Source of the DNA: DATKQJ01 sp035534295
GTDB lineage: Bacteria; Chloroflexota; Dormibacteria; Dormibacterales; Dormibacteraceae
Direction: 5' to 3'
DNA: 20,910 bases
Assembly (NCBI GenBank): GCA_035534295.1
Contig: DATLSE010000048.1
Span: 1-20,910 of the forward strand
A program made the translations under genes and the position numbers. Positions 1-7,521 of this stretch are shown piece after piece. Under the pieces are notes generated by a model. That model saw only the letters and a program-made list of their open reading frames with translations. It made no database searches and was not told the DNA's origin. Each line of letters starts with the position of its first letter. Position 1 is the first letter of the stretch.

Positions 1-2580
1 CCGATATCCACCCACGCCGTCCGCCCCGACCCTGCATCTCGGGAGGGAAGCCGGACGCGGATCCAAACCCTGCTGGCCGCCCCGATCGGAGCCCTGCTCC
101 TGCTGGCTGGGATCGGGGCCGCGCCGCCCGTGTTGGCCGCCGGGCCCCCGGCGGCCAACACAGCTCACGTGCACGGTTGGAGCGCTCCCCAGCGCACCCT
201 GCCGCCCGGTCCGCTGGGGAGCGCCAAGCCCGACCTGCTGCGTGCCGTCCGGCCCGCGAGCGCGACCGCTTCCACCTCCTGGTATGGCCACATCCCGTGC
301 GACATGTACATCGCCTACTCGCTCAACTCGGTCTCCCAGATGGGGAGCGGACAGACCATCGTCATCGTCGACGCCTACTCGAGTGGGACCGAGGCCAGCG
401 ACCTGGCCACGTTCAGCCAGGCCTTTGGCCTGAGCGCTCCCGACCTCACCATCTACCCCGAATCCGGCGTCACCTACGACTCCAGCTGGGCGATGGAAAT
501 CGCCCTCGACCTCGAGTGGGCGCACGCGATGGCACCGGCGGCCAAGATCGACCTGGTGGAGGCGGCCACGTCTCAGACCCCGGACCTGACCGCCGCCATC
601 AGCTTTGCGCTCCAAAACCTCGCGCCCAACGTGATCTCGATGAGCTTCGGTGAGTCCGAGTCGCAGGCCACCTCGGGCGACGTATCGCTCTGGCAGGGGG
701 CGATGGTCCCCACCGACGCCCAGGGCCAGCCGGTGGCCTACGTCGCCGCCACCGGTGACTATGGGTTCGGCGTCCAGTGGCCCGCGGCCGACGCCCAGGT
801 GACCGCGGTCGGCGGCACCTCGGTCCAGTCGGCCGCGTTTGGCGGTGAGCCCATGAGCTACCACACGAGCTGCAGCGGGGCCGGGGCCGGTGGCGTGAGC
901 CCCAGCACCGAGACGGTGTGGACCGGGACCGGAGGGGGGACGTCGGCCATCACCCCCAAGCCCTCCTATCAGAGCGGATTTGGTCCCGCCCAGGGCCGCG
1001 CCACTCCCGACGTGAGCATGGACGCCGATCCCAACACCGGGGTGGCGGTCGACGTCCAGGGGGCGTGGATGACGGTCGGAGGAACCAGCCTTGCCACGCC
1101 CATGTGGGCGGCGCTGATGGCGCGCGCCAACCAGCTCCGGCTCACCTCAGGACTGCCCGAACTGTCCAGTCCGGCCTGGATCTACTCCGCGCGCTCCTCC
1201 TCGTTCAATGACATCACGCAGGGCAATGACGCGCCCGCGGGGACCACGGCCTGCATCACCGATCTCACCTGCGTGGCCCAGCTCGGGTTCGACCAGACCA
1301 GCGGCCGGGGCAGCCCGATCGGGGCCAGCCTGCTCGCCAACATGGTGGGAACAGCGCCCGTCTCGACCGCGCCCGTCTCGACCGCTCCCGTGGCCGGCGC
1401 GCCGGCGGCAGGTCAGTACCACCCGATCGTGCCCACGCGCGTTCTCGACACCCGCGCCCTGAGCCAGGTCGGTCCCTACTCCACCCCCTTCGGACCCGGG
1501 GGCGTGCGCACGGTGAGCGTCGCCAACTCGACCACCATCCCCTCCAGCGGCGTTCTGGCCGTGGTCGTCAACGTGACCGCCACCGACACCAGCGCCGTGA
1601 GCTTTTTGACCATCTGGCCTGCGGGCGCGGCCATGCCGCTCGCCTCCAGTCTTAACTGGGGAGTGGGACAGACGGTGCCCAACCTGGTCACGGTGCCCGT
1701 AAACGGCTCCGAGCAGATCTCCATCTACAACGACGCCGGACGGGCGGACGTGGTGATCGACGTCGCCGGCTACTTCACCGCGACGAGCTCGGCTGGAGCC
1801 GGCAGCTACGAGGCGCTGTCCCCAGCCCGGATCCTCGACACCCGCGCCGCATCCCAGCTCGGCCCGTACGGGACCGCGTTCGGAGCCGGCACCGTGCGCA
1901 GCGTTCAGGTCACCGGCCAGGGTGGCGTGCCGACCAGCGGGGTCGAGGCCGTGATCTTGAACGTCACCGCCACCGACACGAGCCAGGCCAGCTACCTCAC
2001 CGCCTGGCCCGCCGGGGCCGCCGCCCCGCTCGCCTCCAACCTCAACTGGGGCGGACCCACCACCGTCGCCAACCGGGTCACGGTCATGGTGGGCAGCCAG
2101 GGTCAGATCGACCTCTTCAACAACGCCGGTTCGGCCGACGTGGTCGTGGACGTGGGCGGGTACTACCTGGACGGGAGCAGCGCCAGCTCCGGCGCCCTCT
2201 ATCACCCCCTGAGCCCCACGCGGGTGCTCGACACCCGCCCCCAGAGCCAGATCGGCCCGTACTCACAGCCTCTGGCTGCGGGAGGCACCATCAGTTTGAC
2301 CCTGGCCGGGCAGGCCTTAATACCCAGCATGACGTCCGTTCCGCACCCCGTGGCGGTGGTCTTGAACGTCACCGCCACCGACACCGACGCCAACAGCTAC
2401 CTGACCGTCTATCCGAGCTCGCTCAGCGTTCCGCCTCTGGCCTCAGACCTCAACTGGAGCGGCGGCGCCACCGTGGCCAACCTGGTCGTCGCCACCGTGG
2501 GTCCCAACGGTGCCATCGAGCTGCACAACTCCCAGGGCCAGGTGGACGTCATCGTCGACGTCCTCGGCTGGTACGGATAG
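1..2580 (+). CDS. Secreted sedolisin-like (S53) protease with three C-terminal repeat domains, 5' end partial
   Basis: Likely an extracellular acid-type serine-carboxyl peptidase. Numbering from the GTG at 130: the Glu/Asp pair is E123 and D127 in MEIALDLEW, the oxyanion Asp is D210 in ATGDYG, and the nucleophile is S320 in GGTSLATP. The Ca-site-like stretch NDITQGND follows at about 360. These are hallmarks of family S53. No N-terminal activation prodomain is visible, only about 50 residues before the catalytic core. A Pro/Thr/Val linker (about 408-428) leads to three domains of about 120 aa that end exactly at the stop. In-frame codons upstream of 130 encode a clear signal peptide (RIQTLLAAPIGALLLLAGIG, then PPVLAA), so 130 is not the real start. 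No ATG, GTG or TTG lies in frame between 1 and 129. The start is either left of the window or non-canonical. It is secreted and stands alone on this strand. Confidence 0.88.
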   Translation, partial: PISTHAVRPDPASREGSRTRIQTLLAAPIGALLLLAGIGAAPPVLAAGPPAANTAHVHGWSAPQRTLPPGPLGSAKPDLLRAVRPASATASTSWYGHIPCDMYIAYSLNSVSQMGSGQTIVIVDAYSSGTEASDLATFSQAFGLSAPDLTIYPESGVTYDSSWAMEIALDLEWAHAMAPAAKIDLVEAATSQTPDLTAAISFALQNLAPNVISMSFGESESQATSGDVSLWQGAMVPTDAQGQPVAYVAATGDYGFGVQWPAADAQVTAVGGTSVQSAAFGGEPMSYHTSCSGAGAGGVSPSTETVWTGTGGGTSAITPKPSYQSGFGPAQGRATPDVSMDADPNTGVAVDVQGAWMTVGGTSLATPMWAALMARANQLRLTSGLPELSSPAWIYSARSSSFNDITQGNDAPAGTTACITDLTCVAQLGFDQTSGRGSPIGASLLANMVGTAPVSTAPVSTAPVAGAPAAGQYHPIVPTRVLDTRALSQVGPYSTPFGPGGVRTVSVANSTTIPSSGVLAVVVNVTATDTSAVSFLTIWPAGAAMPLASSLNWGVGQTVPNLVTVPVNGSEQISIYNDAGRADVVIDVAGYFTATSSAGAGSYEALSPARILDTRAASQLGPYGTAFGAGTVRSVQVTGQGGVPTSGVEAVILNVTATDTSQASYLTAWPAGAAAPLASNLNWGGPTTVANRVTVMVGSQGQIDLFNNAGSADVVVDVGGYYLDGSSASSGALYHPLSPTRVLDTRPQSQIGPYSQPLAAGGTISLTLAGQALIPSMTSVPHPVAVVLNVTATDTDANSYLTVYPSSLSVPPLASDLNWSGGATVANLVVATVGPNGAIELHNSQGQVDVIVDVLGWYG
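1354..1383 (+). repeat. Two tandem 15-bp linker repeats in the protease gene
   Basis: The unit GCGCCCGTCTCGACC occurs twice in direct succession, followed by a degenerate third start (GCTCCCGTGGCC). It encodes the APVST APVST APVAG linker between the catalytic domain and the C-terminal repeat domains. This looks like slippage-type linker growth. Confidence 0.8.
1417..2577 (+). repeat. Three tandem LDTR/NVTATD/GYY domains in the protease
   Basis: Three diverged copies lie at 1417-1779, 1807-2175 and 2200-2577, each about 121-126 codons. Each copy has Y-x-(8)-LDTR near its start, then VVLNVTATDT, then LAS.LNW with a TV.N.V motif, and closes with an I.L.N..G..DVV.DV.GY(F/Y). The spacing and conserved glycine, aspartate and aromatic positions suggest a small beta-rich domain. 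The same domain occurs three times in the GH18-type protein at 8698-11466. Its function is unknown to me; attachment to the cell surface or to a polymer is a reasonable guess. Confidence 0.85.
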
Positions 2581-2600
2581 GCGCAGATAGCGGCGAGGGA

Positions 2601-3455
2601 TCAGACGATTCCGATCTCGAAGGGGTGAACGCCGGCGCGATCGAGCAGGCCGAGCCCCTCGCGCTGGAGCAGGGCCAGGGTGGCCAGTCGCGACGCCTCG
2701 ATCACCCACTCGACCAGCTCAGAGCGCATGTCCCAACCCACCCGCGCGGGTAGGACGGGGCAAAGCACGCACACCCTGGCGCGGCTCGGAAGGGTGGCAA
2801 ACTCGGCCAGCATGCGATGGTGCAAGGAGAGCTGGAGCACCCGGCCCGCCAGTTCCGCCCAGCCCATGGGCGAGTGATCCATGCGGTCGGGGGCCATGAC
2901 CGAGATCGCGATCACGCCGGCCCCCCCCAAGGCCGCCCGGGCGATGGGTAGGTTGTCGATCACCCCGCCGTCCATGTACCCGACCTGGTCGATGACGACG
3001 GGGGGAAAGACGGCCGGGAGGGCGGCCGAGGCGCGTAGCGCGGGTGAGAGCTCACCGGCTCCGAACTCGCGCAGCTCGCCGCGGGCGATGTCGGTGGCCA
3101 GGACCCGGAGCGGTACGGTCAGCTCCTCGAATTGATCGATCCCGGTCATGGTCACGTAGTGCTGGATCAGGCGCTCCAGATTGGCGCCTGGGAGGGCGCT
3201 CGGCGCGCCCCCGCGCAGGCGCCCCAACAGGAGCGAGACCCAGTCCACGTGGAGCACCCCGCGGGCCTGCGGCGAGAGCCAGAGGCGATGCAGCAGCTGG
3301 GCGCCCGCCAGGCTCGGCCGGCCGGCGATGACGGCACCGTTCAGTGCTCCCACGCTCACCCCCAGGACCTCTGTGGGCGCGTGGACACCGGCCTCGAAGA
3401 GCGCGATCAGCACCCCGACCTGGGCCGCGCCGCGGCCCCCTCCGCCGCCCAGCAC
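2601..3455 (-). CDS. Patatin-like phospholipase (RssA/YchK-like)
   Basis: Predicted lipid acyl hydrolase using a Ser-Asp dyad. The 284-aa product shows all patatin hallmarks: the glycine-rich oxyanion loop GGGGGRGAAQVGVL at residues 3-16, the nucleophile elbow GVSVG with S34, and the DGG motif with D162 followed by IDNLP. There is no signal peptide, so it should be cytosolic or peripheral. The chosen GTG start gives a very short N-terminus, directly at the first strand, and starts about 20 nt after the ahcY stop. It is the last gene of the minus-strand run and is probably co-transcribed with ahcY. Its substrate cannot be told from the sequence. The family match is strong; the exact start is less certain because upstream codons are open into ahcY but contain no better start. 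Confidence 0.87.
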   Translation of the reverse strand: MLGGGGGRGAAQVGVLIALFEAGVHAPTEVLGVSVGALNGAVIAGRPSLAGAQLLHRLWLSPQARGVLHVDWVSLLLGRLRGGAPSALPGANLERLIQHYVTMTGIDQFEELTVPLRVLATDIARGELREFGAGELSPALRASAALPAVFPPVVIDQVGYMDGGVIDNLPIARAALGGAGVIAISVMAPDRMDHSPMGWAELAGRVLQLSLHHRMLAEFATLPSRARVCVLCPVLPARVGWDMRSELVEWVIEASRLATLALLQREGLGLLDRAGVHPFEIGIV

Positions 3456-3475
3456 CCAAACCCGACCCGAGCGGT

Positions 3476-4738
3476 CTAGGTGCCTTCTTCCCAGGAATTT
3501 AGGTATCTGACCTGCTCCTCGGTCAAGGTGTCGATCCTGACCCCCATGGCGGCGAGCTTGAGCCGTGCCACCTCGGCGTCGATCTCGCGCGGGACGTCGT
3601 AGACCCGCGGCTCCAGATCCCGGTTTTTGGCCAGATGCTCGACCGACAGGGCCTGGTTGGCAAAGCTCATGTCCATGACCGCGGCGGGATGCCCCTCGGC
3701 GGCGGCCAGGTTGATCAGCCTTCCCTCACCCAGCACCTGCAGCCGGCGACCGTCGGCCATCCGGTACTGCTGCACCATGGGACGGACCTGGCGCACCTCG
3801 CTCGCCTCCTCGTCCAGCGCCTTCAAGTTGATTTCGGAGTTGAAATGCCCCGAATTGGCCATGATGGCGCCGTCGCGCATGAGCTTGAAGTGCTCCCGAT
3901 CGATCACGTTGAGGTCGCCGGTGACGGTGACGAAGATGTCGCCGGCCACGGCCGCCTCGGCCATGGGCATGACCCTAAATCCATCCATGGCCGCCTCGAG
4001 CGCCTTGACCGGGTCGACCTCGGTCACCACCACGTCCGCCCCGTGACCCTTCATGCGGCTGGCCAGACCCCGCCCGCACCAGCCGTAGCCGGCGACAACC
4101 ACGGTCTTGCCCGCGATCAGGATGTTGGTCGCGCGCACGATGCCGTCGAGGGTCGACTGCCCGGTGCCATAGCGATTGTCGAAGAGGTGCTTGGTGTCGG
4201 CCTCATTGATCGCGATGACCGGGTAGCGCAGCACCCCCTGGTCGGCCATGGCCTTCATCCGGACCACCCCGGTGGTGGTCTCCTCGGTGCCGCCCAGGAC
4301 CTCGGCCAGATCCGCCTGGCGCTCGCGATGGAGCATGGTGACCAGGTCAGCCCCATCGTCCATGGTGAAGTTGGGGCGGTGATCCAGAGCCGCGGCGATG
4401 TGGGAGTAGTAGGTCTGGTTGTCCTCCCCCTGGATGGCGAAGGTCCGGATCCGGTGCGTCACCGCCAGGGCGGCGGCGACGGCGTCGTTGGTGGAAAGGG
4501 GGTTGGAGGCGCAGAGGGCGACATCGGCCCCACCCTGCTGGAGCGTGATCATGAGATTGGCTGTCTCCGAGGTCACGTGCAGGCAGGCCGAGACGCGCAG
4601 GCCCGCGAGCGGCTTCTCGCGCTCGAATCGCTCCCGGATGGCCAGGACCACCGGCATCTCTCGCGCCGCCCAGTCGATCAGGTCCTGACCCTGGGCGGCC
4701 AGTCCGCCGTCCTTGACGTCGCTCGATTGACTACTCAT
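3476..4738 (-). CDS. ahcY: Adenosylhomocysteinase (S-adenosyl-L-homocysteine hydrolase)
   Basis: Hydrolyses S-adenosylhomocysteine to adenosine and homocysteine, relieving product inhibition of methyltransferases; cytosolic and NAD-dependent. Visible motifs in the 420-aa product are HVTSETANL (54-62), ASNPLSTNDAVAAAL (77-91), DDGADL (127-132), EETTTG (152-157), the DNRYGTGQSTLDG signature (187-199), the Rossmann loop GYGWCGRG (217-224), and the C-terminal YLNSWEEGT. The start ATG at 4738 is preceded by AGGAG four bases upstream. The frame is open further up, to 4804, but that part overlaps apt and has no such ribosome site. The length is that of the short form lacking the large insertion of many proteobacterial and actinomycete enzymes. 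apt, 10 bp upstream, could handle adenine from the same recycling route. Confidence 0.96.
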   Translation of the reverse strand: MSSQSSDVKDGGLAAQGQDLIDWAAREMPVVLAIRERFEREKPLAGLRVSACLHVTSETANLMITLQQGGADVALCASNPLSTNDAVAAALAVTHRIRTFAIQGEDNQTYYSHIAAALDHRPNFTMDDGADLVTMLHRERQADLAEVLGGTEETTTGVVRMKAMADQGVLRYPVIAINEADTKHLFDNRYGTGQSTLDGIVRATNILIAGKTVVVAGYGWCGRGLASRMKGHGADVVVTEVDPVKALEAAMDGFRVMPMAEAAVAGDIFVTVTGDLNVIDREHFKLMRDGAIMANSGHFNSEINLKALDEEASEVRQVRPMVQQYRMADGRRLQVLGEGRLINLAAAEGHPAAVMDMSFANQALSVEHLAKNRDLEPRVYDVPREIDAEVARLKLAAMGVRIDTLTEEQVRYLNSWEEGT

Positions 4739-4748
4739 TGATCTCCTC

Positions 4749-5276
4749 TCATGTATACGTGATGACGGCCCGCAGGTCGTACCCGGCCAGGTGGGCACGC
4801 CCACCCAGACCGGCGATCTCGATCAGAAACTGAGCCCCGACCACGACCCCGCCGAGCTGCTCGATCAGAGCGACCACCGCGGCCGCGGTGCCCCCGGTGG
4901 CGATGACGTCATCAACCAGCAGAACCCGGGCGCCTGGCGTGAAGGCGTCCTGGTGCATCTCCAGCACGTCCTCCCCGTACTCCAGGCGGTACGGCGTGCC
5001 GAAGGTGCTCCAGGGCAATTTCCCCGCCTTGCGCACGGGCACGAAACCGGCCTTCAGCCGGGTTGCGACGGCGGTCCCAAAAAGAAAGCCCCGGGCCTCC
5101 ATCGAGGCCACGATCTCCACTCTGGCATCGAGCCAGGGCTGGCACATGGCGTCGACCGACTCGGCCAGGGCGCCGGCGTCGGCCAGGAGCGGGGTGATGT
5201 CGCGGAACAGCACCCCGGGAACGGGAAAATCGGGCACCTGGCGGACGAGTCGCTCGAGGCCCTCGGGGCGGCTCAC
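4749..5276 (-). CDS. apt: Adenine phosphoribosyltransferase
   Basis: Converts adenine plus PRPP to AMP in purine salvage; cytosolic. The 175-aa product has the expected length and family order: the N-terminal PDFPVPGVLFRDITPLL (15-31), the substrate-loop region SMEARGFLFG (58-67), RKAGKLPW (82-89), and the PRPP-binding motif VLLVDDVIATGGTA (118-131). The GTG start overlaps the stop of the preceding decarboxylase gene by four bases (GTGA), so it is most likely translated by coupling; no clear ribosome site is visible. Its position between a nucleotide-sugar gene and ahcY is unusual. Adenine salvage and S-adenosylhomocysteine clearance are metabolically linked, so those two genes make sense together. 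Confidence 0.95.
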   Translation of the reverse strand: MSRPEGLERLVRQVPDFPVPGVLFRDITPLLADAGALAESVDAMCQPWLDARVEIVASMEARGFLFGTAVATRLKAGFVPVRKAGKLPWSTFGTPYRLEYGEDVLEMHQDAFTPGARVLLVDDVIATGGTAAAVVALIEQLGGVVVGAQFLIEIAGLGGRAHLAGYDLRAVITYT

Positions 5277-6271
5277 AGGACCGAGCGCAGCTGGTCAAGG
5301 GTCAGACGCAATCCATCCTCCAGCGCCCAGCGCGGCCGCCAACCCAGCCGGGACTCGGCGCGAGCGGTGTCGGGGCGGCGCTGGCGGGGATCGTCCTGAG
5401 GCAGCGCTCGGAATTCGATCGGACTTGGGCTCTGAGCCAGGCGCTGGATGATGCGAGCCAGCTCTAGCATCGTGATCTCGTCCTGGGTGCCGATGTTGAA
5501 CGGCATCGGGTCATCCTGTCCCATCACCGCCAGAGCTCCCTCCACCAGGTCGTCGACGTAGCAAAGACTGCGGGTCTGGCTGCCGTCGCCGTAGACGGTC
5601 AGCGGCTCCCCGCGCAGGGCCTGGCTCATGTAGTTGGGGATCACGCGCCCATCTCCAAGCCGCATCCGCGGACCGTAAGTGTTGAAGATGCGCAGGATGC
5701 GCGTCTTCAGGCCGTGGGCCCGGTGGTAGGCCATGGTGAACGCCTCCGCGCAGCGCTTGGATTCGTCGTAGCAGGCGCGCACCCCGGTCGGGTTGACATT
5801 CCCCGAGTACGACTCGGGCTGGGGGTGGACCAGGGGATCCCCGTAGACCTCAGAGGTAGAGGCGAGCAGGAAACGGGCATCCTTGGCCAGGGCCAGGCCG
5901 AGCATGTTGTGCGTGCCCAGGGTGCCCACCTTGACGATCTCGATCGGGATCCGGGCAAAGTCGACCGGGGACGCGGGCGAGGCAAAGTGGAAGACAAAAT
6001 CCACCCCGCCCGCTACCTCTACCGGCTTGCTCACGTCGTGCTCGAGGAACTCGAAGCCGGGCCGGCTCCGGAGGTGGTCCAAATTGCTCTGAGCGCCGGT
6101 GACCAGGTTGTCCAGGACCAGGACGTCGACGCCGCGTTCGAGCAGGCGCTCACAAAGGTGAGAGCCGATGAAACCCGCGCCCCCCGAGACGACCGCCCTA
6201 GCTACGACCCACCCCCCGATAGATGAAGCCAAGGCGCCGCATGTCCGCCGGGTCGTAGAGGTTGCGACCAT
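5273..6271 (-). CDS. UDP-glucuronate decarboxylase (UDP-xylose synthase), SDR family
   Basis: Expected to turn UDP-glucuronate into UDP-xylose using tightly bound NAD. Numbering from ATG 6271: nucleotide-binding GGAGFIG (30-36), HFASPASPVDF (95-105), STSEVYGDP (138-146) with the family's Glu at 141, HPQPESYSGNVNP (149-161), the catalytic YxxxK pair Y168/K172 in CYDESKR, and RIFNTYGPRM (194-203). This combination is typical of UDP-xylose synthases rather than general epimerases. The next gene upstream makes UDP-glucuronate, which supports the call. The start is uncertain. ATG 6271 overlaps ugd by 74 bp and TTG 6232 by 35 bp, neither has a ribosome site, and the conserved fold starts only at residue 25. 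A GTA codon at 6205 sits where homologues normally begin. Confidence 0.9.
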   Translation of the reverse strand: MVATSTTRRTCGALASSIGGWVVARAVVSGGAGFIGSHLCERLLERGVDVLVLDNLVTGAQSNLDHLRSRPGFEFLEHDVSKPVEVAGGVDFVFHFASPASPVDFARIPIEIVKVGTLGTHNMLGLALAKDARFLLASTSEVYGDPLVHPQPESYSGNVNPTGVRACYDESKRCAEAFTMAYHRAHGLKTRILRIFNTYGPRMRLGDGRVIPNYMSQALRGEPLTVYGDGSQTRSLCYVDDLVEGALAVMGQDDPMPFNIGTQDEITMLELARIIQRLAQSPSPIEFRALPQDDPRQRRPDTARAESRLGWRPRWALEDGLRLTLDQLRSVL

Positions 6272-7490
6272 CGACCAGGATCGGGCGCCGGAGCAGGCGC
6301 TTGATGCGCTTCAGGTCGAGCTGCTTGAACTCGTTCCATTCCGTGACCAATACCAGGGCATCGGCGCCGCGCGCGGTGGCGTAGGCGTCAGGTGCAAACT
6401 CGACCCCGGGCAGCAGCCCTCGCGCCTTCTCCATGGCCGCGGGATCGTAGGCGATCACGCTCGCGCCACGGGCCATGAGCTCGCGCGCGATGTCGACGCT
6501 GGGAGCCTCCCGCATGTCGTCGGTGTTGGGCTTAAAGGAGAGCCCCAGCAGCCCTACGGTAAGACCCGAGACCTCACCCAGGCACTGAGCCAGCTTGTCC
6601 AGGATCAATCGGCGCTGGTCGCGGTTGATGTCCATCACCGCCTGCAGGAGTTCGGGGTGGTAGTCGTATCGCTCGGCGATGGCGGCCAGCGCCTTGACAT
6701 CCTTGGGAAAGCAGGAGCCGCCATAGCCCAGCCCGGCGTCCAGGAAGTGGGGGCTGATGCGATGGTCCAGACCCATGCCTTCCGCCACCACCTTGATGTC
6801 GGCGTTGACGCGTTCGGCGATCCGCGCCATCTCATTGATGAAGGAGATGCGAGTGGCCAGGAAGGCATTGGATGCGTACTTGATCATCTCCGCCGAGTAC
6901 ATGTCGGTGACCAGGACCCGGGCCGAGAGCGGCTCGTAGAGCCGCGCCACCTTGTCCGCCGCGTCGTGGTCATGGGCCCCGATGATGACCCGGTCCGGCT
7001 CCATGAAGTCCTTGAGCGCGGAGCCCTCGCGCAGGAATTCGGGATTAGAGACCACGACCACGGGGTGGGCACCATTGCACTCGTGCACCGTGCGCGAGAC
7101 CAAGTCCCCGGTCCCGATCGGGACCGTGGACTTGTTGACGATGACCAGGGGGCCATCCAAGTGGCCGGCGATCGAGGCGGCGGCAGCCGTAACCGCGCTC
7201 AAGTCCGCCTCGCCGCCCGCACCTTCGGGCGTGGAGACGGCGATGAACGCCATCTCAGCCCCGGGTATCGCCTCCGCATACTCGGTCGTGAAGCGCAGGC
7301 GACCGGCGGCCAGATTGCGCGTGACGACCTCCTGCAGCCCGGGTTCGAAGAAGTGCAGTCGTCCCTGGCGCAGGCCATCGATCTTGGCCTGATCGATGTC
7401 GAGCACGGTCAGGTCGTTGCCGAGGTCGGCCAGGCAGGCGGAGGTGGTGAGGCCGACGTAGCCCGCGCCGATCATGGCGATGCGGCTCAA
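6198..7490 (-). CDS. ugd: UDP-glucose 6-dehydrogenase
   Basis: Oxidises UDP-glucose to UDP-glucuronate with two NAD. The 430-aa product has the full family pattern: IGAGYVGLTTSACLA (7-21), the VSTPEG loop (85-90), STVPIGTG (121-128), NPEFLREGSA (149-158), K204 in EMIKYASNAF, and the catalytic C260 in GLGYGGSCFPKDV. The start is a TTG at 7490 with no ribosome site. A CATAAT box with an upstream TG (minus strand, 7508-7500) lies so close that a near-leaderless internal transcript is conceivable, although no -35 box accompanies it. It supplies the substrate for the overlapping decarboxylase gene downstream, so the pair makes UDP-xylose. It sits about 30 bp after the GT4 gene. Confidence 0.96.
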   Translation of the reverse strand: MSRIAMIGAGYVGLTTSACLADLGNDLTVLDIDQAKIDGLRQGRLHFFEPGLQEVVTRNLAAGRLRFTTEYAEAIPGAEMAFIAVSTPEGAGGEADLSAVTAAAASIAGHLDGPLVIVNKSTVPIGTGDLVSRTVHECNGAHPVVVVSNPEFLREGSALKDFMEPDRVIIGAHDHDAADKVARLYEPLSARVLVTDMYSAEMIKYASNAFLATRISFINEMARIAERVNADIKVVAEGMGLDHRISPHFLDAGLGYGGSCFPKDVKALAAIAERYDYHPELLQAVMDINRDQRRLILDKLAQCLGEVSGLTVGLLGLSFKPNTDDMREAPSVDIARELMARGASVIAYDPAAMEKARGLLPGVEFAPDAYATARGADALVLVTEWNEFKQLDLKRIKRLLRRPILVDGRNLYDPADMRRLGFIYRGVGRS

Positions 7491-7521
7491 TTCGGCTCGA
7501 TTATGCCAGGGTGGCTCGCAC

